Positions 6,161-9,403 of a stretch of DNA of 9,403 nt are shown piece by piece. The DNA is taken from positions 1-9,403 of the forward strand of contig JACMNW010000202.1 of NCBI GenBank assembly GCA_014378345.1, given 5' to 3'. Made by a program: the position numbers and the translations under genes. The notes under the pieces are model-generated. The model saw nothing but the letters and a program-made list of their open reading frames with translations. It ran no database searches and had not been told where the DNA came from. Positions within the stretch are counted from its first letter, which is position 1. The number at the start of each line of letters is the position of its first letter. This stretch comes from Pseudorhodobacter sp. GTDB taxonomy: Bacteria; Pseudomonadota; Alphaproteobacteria; Rhodobacterales; Rhodobacteraceae.

Positions 6161-7204
6161 TTGGCCCCGGCTTTGACAGACAATCATTCCCAGAACACGG
6201 AACACGACAGCATTGGCTGGTCTGATTTCTTCGCCGATCAACTTACCCCCGAAGACGCCGCCTTTGCCCCCATGCGCGTGGCCACCGTTCACCGATCCCG
6301 CCTGACCGCCAATTTTGACGCAGACTCAATCCGCCTTAACCTGCCTACCCACGCCAAAACGACCGATTTCGCTGTCGGCGATTGGGTATTGGCGGACCCG
6401 GAAACTCACATCCTGCATCGCCGTCTTGCCCCCAGAACCCTGTTGGAACGCCGGGTTGAGGGCAGCCACGCCCCGCAACTGATCGCCGCAAATGTCGATA
6501 CCCTGTTCATCGTTACCTCCTGCAATGCTGATTTCAACCCTGCGCGGTTGGAGCGGTATTTAGCTTTGGTCAACGAGGCAGGCATTGATCCGGTTATCGT
6601 GCTGACCAAGGCCGATACCGTGGCAGACGCCGCAGATTACATCGCACAGGCGGAAGCCTTGCAACGCGGCCTTGTCGCCGTATCGTTGAACGCCAAATCA
6701 CCGGATGCGGTGCAAACCTTGGCCCCATGGTGCTCGCCCGGCCATACTGTCGCGCTCATCGGCTCCTCCGGTGTCGGCAAATCGACCCTACTAAACACTC
6801 TCGTAGGCCCCGACCAAGACGCCCCGCAAGCCACGGGCGGTATTCGCGAAACCGATGCCAAGGGTCGCCACACCACCACCTCCCGCTCGCTGCACGCTAT
6901 CCCCGGCGGCGCTTGGGTGATTGATACCCCCGGCATGCGGACTTTGCATGTGTCTGATCTGGCCTCCGGCATAGACAGCCTGTTTTCTGAAATTACCGAA
7001 CTTGCACCGCACTGCCGCTTTCGCGATTGCACCCACCAGCACGAACCCGGTTGCGCCGTGCAAGCCGCCATCAAAGCCGGCACTCTGGATGCCGCCCGCC
7101 TTGATCGCTGGCGCAAATTGCTGGATGAAAACCGCACCAACACCCCCGTGCAAACCGGCGCGCGCGGCAATAAATCCGTCTCCACTTGGGCGAAGAAACG
7201 CTAA
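6161..7204 (+). CDS. rsgA: Ribosome small subunit-dependent GTPase A (30S maturation)
   Basis: RsgA (YjeQ) is a circularly permuted GTPase that binds nearly mature 30S subunits and helps complete the decoding centre, releasing RbfA on GTP hydrolysis. Counting from a TTG at 6161 (347 residues), an OB-like domain (about 35-100) precedes the permuted G motifs in the expected order: G4 TKAD (149-152), G1 GSSGVGKST (201-209), switch Thr238-240 (RHTTTS) and G3 DTPG (255-258). A zinc knuckle follows with Cys285, Cys290, His292 and Cys298 (CRFRDCTHQHEPGC). The frame stays open upstream into ffs, but starts at 6041 or 6101 would lie inside the RNA gene and are unlikely. TTG at 6161 (GGA and GAG just upstream) and TTG at 6173 are the remaining choices, since the first in-frame ATG comes only within the OB domain. 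The family identity is sure; the start is not. Confidence 0.92.
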   Translation: MAPALTDNHSQNTEHDSIGWSDFFADQLTPEDAAFAPMRVATVHRSRLTANFDADSIRLNLPTHAKTTDFAVGDWVLADPETHILHRRLAPRTLLERRVEGSHAPQLIAANVDTLFIVTSCNADFNPARLERYLALVNEAGIDPVIVLTKADTVADAADYIAQAEALQRGLVAVSLNAKSPDAVQTLAPWCSPGHTVALIGSSGVGKSTLLNTLVGPDQDAPQATGGIRETDAKGRHTTTSRSLHAIPGGAWVIDTPGMRTLHVSDLASGIDSLFSEITELAPHCRFRDCTHQHEPGCAVQAAIKAGTLDAARLDRWRKLLDENRTNTPVQTGARGNKSVSTWAKKR

Positions 7205-7265
7205 CTTGCCCTTATGGGTTTACCCCCCGCCACCCCCAGCCTAATCTGCAAATTCCGAATCCCAT

Positions 7266-7270
7266 GAGGA
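7266..7270 (+). promoter_or_regulatory. Ribosome binding site of dnaX
   Basis: GAGGA lies only 3 nt before the ATG at 7274. The spacing is short, but no better in-frame start exists and the protein begins as DnaX proteins do. The 69-bp rsgA-dnaX gap holds no T-tailed hairpin, so transcription may run on from rsgA; I see no clear separate promoter. Confidence 0.55.
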
Positions 7271-7273
7271 TAC

Positions 7274-9022
7274 ATGTCCGACCCAACCACCCCAGCCTAC
7301 CAAGTCTTGGCCCGGAAATACCGGCCAGAAACCTTTGCCGATCTGGTCGGCCAAGAGGCGATGGTGCGCACGCTCAAAAACGCATTTGCCGCAGACCGCA
7401 TCGCACAAGCCTTCATCATGACCGGTATTCGCGGCACGGGTAAAACCACCACTGCCCGGATCATCGCCAAGGGCCTGAATTGCATCGGCCCTGATGGCAA
7501 GGGCAGCCCAACAACAGAACCGTGTGGCAAATGCCAGCCCTGTATCGGCATCGCCGAAGGCCGCCATGTCGATGTCATCGAAATGGACGGCGCATCGCAG
7601 ACGAAAATCGACGATATCCGCAGCAATATTCTGGAAAGCGTGCATTACGCCCCTGCCTCTGCCCGCTACAAAGTCTACATCATCGACGAAGTGCATATGC
7701 TATCGACCTCTGCCTTCAACGCGCTGTTGAAAACGCTGGAAGAACCGCCGCCGCATGTGAAATTCATCTTCGCCACCACCGAAATTCGTAAAGTTCCGGT
7801 CACTGTGCTGTCGCGCTGCCAACGCTTCGATCTGAAAAGGATCGAGCCGGAAGTGATGATGGCACTGCTGCATAAAATCGCCACGGCGGAAGGCGCGAAA
7901 ATTACCCAAGGGGCGATGGCCCTGATCACCCGCGCCGCCGAAGGCTCCGCCCGAGATGCCACCTCACTACTGGATCAATCCATCTCCCATGGCGCAGGGG
8001 AAACCACCGCCGACCAAATTCGCGCCATGCTGGGGCTTGCCGACCGGGGCCGCGTGCTGGATCTGTTCGATCTGATCATGCAGGGCGACGCCGCAGGTGC
8101 ACTGTCCGAACTTTCCGCGCAATACGCCGACGGTGCCGATCCGATGGCCGTTCTGCGCGATCTGGCCGAAATTACCCATTGGATTTCGGTCATCAAGATC
8201 ACGCCGGAAACCGCCGAAGACCCGACCACGCCGCCAGATGAACGGGCGCGCGGGCTGGATATGGCCAGCCGCCTTGCCATGCGGATGCTGTCCCGGATGT
8301 GGCAAATGCTGCTGAAATCGCTGGAGGAAGTGGCCCTTGCCCCCAACGCCATGATGGCCGCTGAAATGGCTGTCATTCGCCTTACCCATGTGGCCGACCT
8401 GCCCGATCCCGAAACCCTGATCAAACGCCTGCAAAGCCAAGCCCAGCCCGGCACCCCTTCTGGCGGGGGCGGTGGCAACATGTCCCCCAGCCCGGCGCCG
8501 CGCATGATGGCCCCCGCACGCGGCCCCTCAAACGCGCCGTCCATGTCCGGTGCGGTGCAAGCCGTGGCTTTGGCAACCAACCAACTGGCCACCTACATCA
8601 CCTTCGATCAGGTCGTCGCCCTGATCCGCACCAAGCGCGATGTGCAACTGCTGGTCGAGGTGGAAACCACTCTGCGCCTCGCCCGTTTCTCGCCCGGCCG
8701 TATCGAATTTCAACCCACACCCACCGCCGCCCCTGATCTCGCCTCCCGGCTGTCGCAACGCTTGGCAAGCTGGACGGGCGCGCGTTGGGCGGTATCCGTC
8801 GTCAATGAAGGCGGTGCTGCCACGATTGCCGAAGCGCGCGATAAAGACCGCACCAACGCCGAAAATGAAGCCGCAACCATCCCCATGGTTCAGGCCGTAA
8901 TGGCAGCGTTTCCGGGGGCGAAGATCATCGAAATTCGCACACCGCAGGCGATGGAAGCTTTGGCCGCGATTGAGGCATTGCCTGCCATGGATGATGATTT
9001 TGACCCGTTTGAAGATGACTGA
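7274..9022 (+). CDS. dnaX: DNA polymerase III subunit gamma/tau (clamp loader ATPase)
   Basis: The 582-residue ATPase of the clamp loader, which opens the beta sliding clamp and ties polymerase cores to DnaB. It opens with YQVLARKYRPETFADLVGQ, the near-invariant DnaX start. Then come Walker A GIRGTGKTTT (51-60), a zinc site at Cys70, Cys84, Cys87 and Cys90, Walker B VYIIDEVH (134-141), sensor 1 ATTE (167-170), the arginine-finger SRC motif (180-182) and sensor 2 GSARDATSLLDQ (224-235). Domain III follows to about 385, then a Gly/Pro/Ser/Met linker (about 388-430). A tau-type C-terminal domain (about 435-560) ends in an acidic DDDFDPFEDD tail. I see no A-rich slippery heptamer near the end of domain III, so no E. 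coli-style frameshift to make gamma is apparent. ybaB follows after 12 bp, in the conserved dnaX-ybaB-recR order. Confidence 0.97.
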   Translation: MSDPTTPAYQVLARKYRPETFADLVGQEAMVRTLKNAFAADRIAQAFIMTGIRGTGKTTTARIIAKGLNCIGPDGKGSPTTEPCGKCQPCIGIAEGRHVDVIEMDGASQTKIDDIRSNILESVHYAPASARYKVYIIDEVHMLSTSAFNALLKTLEEPPPHVKFIFATTEIRKVPVTVLSRCQRFDLKRIEPEVMMALLHKIATAEGAKITQGAMALITRAAEGSARDATSLLDQSISHGAGETTADQIRAMLGLADRGRVLDLFDLIMQGDAAGALSELSAQYADGADPMAVLRDLAEITHWISVIKITPETAEDPTTPPDERARGLDMASRLAMRMLSRMWQMLLKSLEEVALAPNAMMAAEMAVIRLTHVADLPDPETLIKRLQSQAQPGTPSGGGGGNMSPSPAPRMMAPARGPSNAPSMSGAVQAVALATNQLATYITFDQVVALIRTKRDVQLLVEVETTLRLARFSPGRIEFQPTPTAAPDLASRLSQRLASWTGARWAVSVVNEGGAATIAEARDKDRTNAENEAATIPMVQAVMAAFPGAKIIEIRTPQAMEALAAIEALPAMDDDFDPFEDD

Positions 9023-9034
9023 AAGGACAATGCG

Positions 9035-9379
9035 ATGTTGAAAGGTTTGGGCGGTCTGGGCGACATGGCCGCCATGATGAAGGCAGCGCAGGATTTGCAG
9101 GGCAAGATGGCCAGCCTGCAGGATGATCTGGGACGCATCGTGGTCATCGGCGAATCCGGCGGCGGGCTGGTCAAGGCGCGCGCCACTGCAAAGGGCGATC
9201 TGACGGGGCTGGATATTGATCCGTCGATCTTTGTGGCTTCGGAAAAAGAGATTGTCGAAGACCTGATCCTCGCCGCCATCAAAGATGCGCAGGCAAAAGC
9301 GGCGGTGCGCAACGGGCAAGAAATGAGCAAACTGACCGAAGGTCTGGGCCTGCCACCGGGTATGAAACTGCCGTTCTGA
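9035..9379 (+). CDS. ybaB: YbaB/EbfC family nucleoid-associated DNA-binding protein
   Basis: A 114-residue small DNA-binding protein; family members form dimers with a tweezer shape and coat the nucleoid, with roles in gene regulation described in some species. The sequence has a Gly/Met-rich start (MLKGLGGLGDMAAMMKAAQD), a helix with the typical KMASLQDDL segment, the central beta region with the signature GESGGGLVKARATAKGDLTG, and a C-terminal helix (EDLILAAIKDAQAKA) ending in a Gly/Pro-rich GLGLPPGMKLPF tail. The length is normal. A clear AAGGA site (9023-9027) lies 7 nt before the ATG, overlapping the end of dnaX, so the two are translated from one mRNA. Its stop codon overlaps the ATG of the next frame (TGATG). 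Confidence 0.95.
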   Translation: MLKGLGGLGDMAAMMKAAQDLQGKMASLQDDLGRIVVIGESGGGLVKARATAKGDLTGLDIDPSIFVASEKEIVEDLILAAIKDAQAKAAVRNGQEMSKLTEGLGLPPGMKLPF

Positions 9380-9403
9380 TGCGAAACGCGCCCCCCGATA
9401 TTG
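9379..9403 (+). CDS. Start of a downstream gene, probably recR (truncated by window end)
   Basis: An ATG at 9379 overlaps the ybaB stop codon (TGATG) and opens a frame reading M-R-N-A-P-P-D-I before the window ends. Eight codons cannot identify a protein. The tight coupling and the widely conserved dnaX-ybaB-recR order make the recombination mediator RecR the best guess, and a 'P-D-I' lead into the RecR N-terminal helix would fit. The gene symbol is left empty because the call rests on context. Confidence 0.45.

Noticed and set aside
7205..7273. Possible terminator between rsgA and dnaX
   Set aside because: Only a 3-bp CCC/GGG pairing around TTAT and no T-run.
8528..9319. 263-codon minus-strand frame opposite dnaX and ybaB
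   Set aside because: Composition is that of an antisense shadow, no domain is recognisable, and both plus-strand genes are certain.
1..9403. Mobile element, CRISPR, prophage or defence system
   Set aside because: No transposase, integrase, array of spaced repeats, tRNA-linked direct repeats or known defence domains are visible on either strand.

Overview
The window looks like ordinary chromosomal DNA from an alphaproteobacterium, most likely a member of the Rhodobacterales (Roseobacter-type). The grounds are a high G+C content with C-ending codon preference, a compact alphaproteobacterial-type SRP RNA, and the sequence character of PheA, NudC, RsgA, DnaX and YbaB. Taxonomy is inferred from sequence feel and gene order; no search was run.

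Layout. Positions 1-186 hold the 3' end of pheA (prephenate dehydratase, ACT domain) on the + strand. It converges on a minus-strand pair, nudC (1727-771) followed by an SRPBCC-fold protein (710-237), probably one operon. A 219-bp divergent region (1728-1946) separates nudC from a + strand pair: a large CpdB/UshA-type metallophosphoesterase-nucleotidase without a visible export signal (1947-3899), then a HAD phosphatase (3912-4559). The HAD gene converges, with a 4-bp overlap of stop codons, on a minus-strand M24 (creatinase/prolidase fold) protein (5932-4556) in which several canonical metal ligands are missing. Next, on the + strand, come the SRP 4.5S RNA gene ffs (about 6022-6115) with a recognisable promoter, rsgA (ending 7204), dnaX (7274-9022), ybaB/ebfC (9035-9379), and the first codons of a gene that is probably recR (from 9379).

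How the genes relate. The right-hand third is a housekeeping information-processing cluster: protein targeting RNA, 30S ribosome maturation GTPase, DNA polymerase III clamp-loader subunit, nucleoid protein and, by gene order, the RecR recombination mediator. The dnaX-ybaB-recR order is widely conserved in bacteria. The left half is metabolic and nucleotide-salvage or housecleaning in flavour: NAD(H) or NAD-capped RNA hydrolysis by NudC, cyclic nucleotide and nucleotide dephosphorylation by the CpdB-like enzyme, and small-phosphate ester hydrolysis by the HAD protein. NudC and the CpdB-like gene are divergently transcribed from one shared region.

I see no CRISPR array, insertion sequence, prophage or toxin-antitoxin gene, and no convincing new multi-gene system. 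The points most worth a second look are the degenerate metal site of the M24 protein, the missing signal peptide and non-ATG start of the CpdB-like enzyme, a 41-nt imperfect hairpin just upstream of it, a 16-bp tandem duplication across the SRPBCC stop codon, and the unclear start of rsgA right after ffs.
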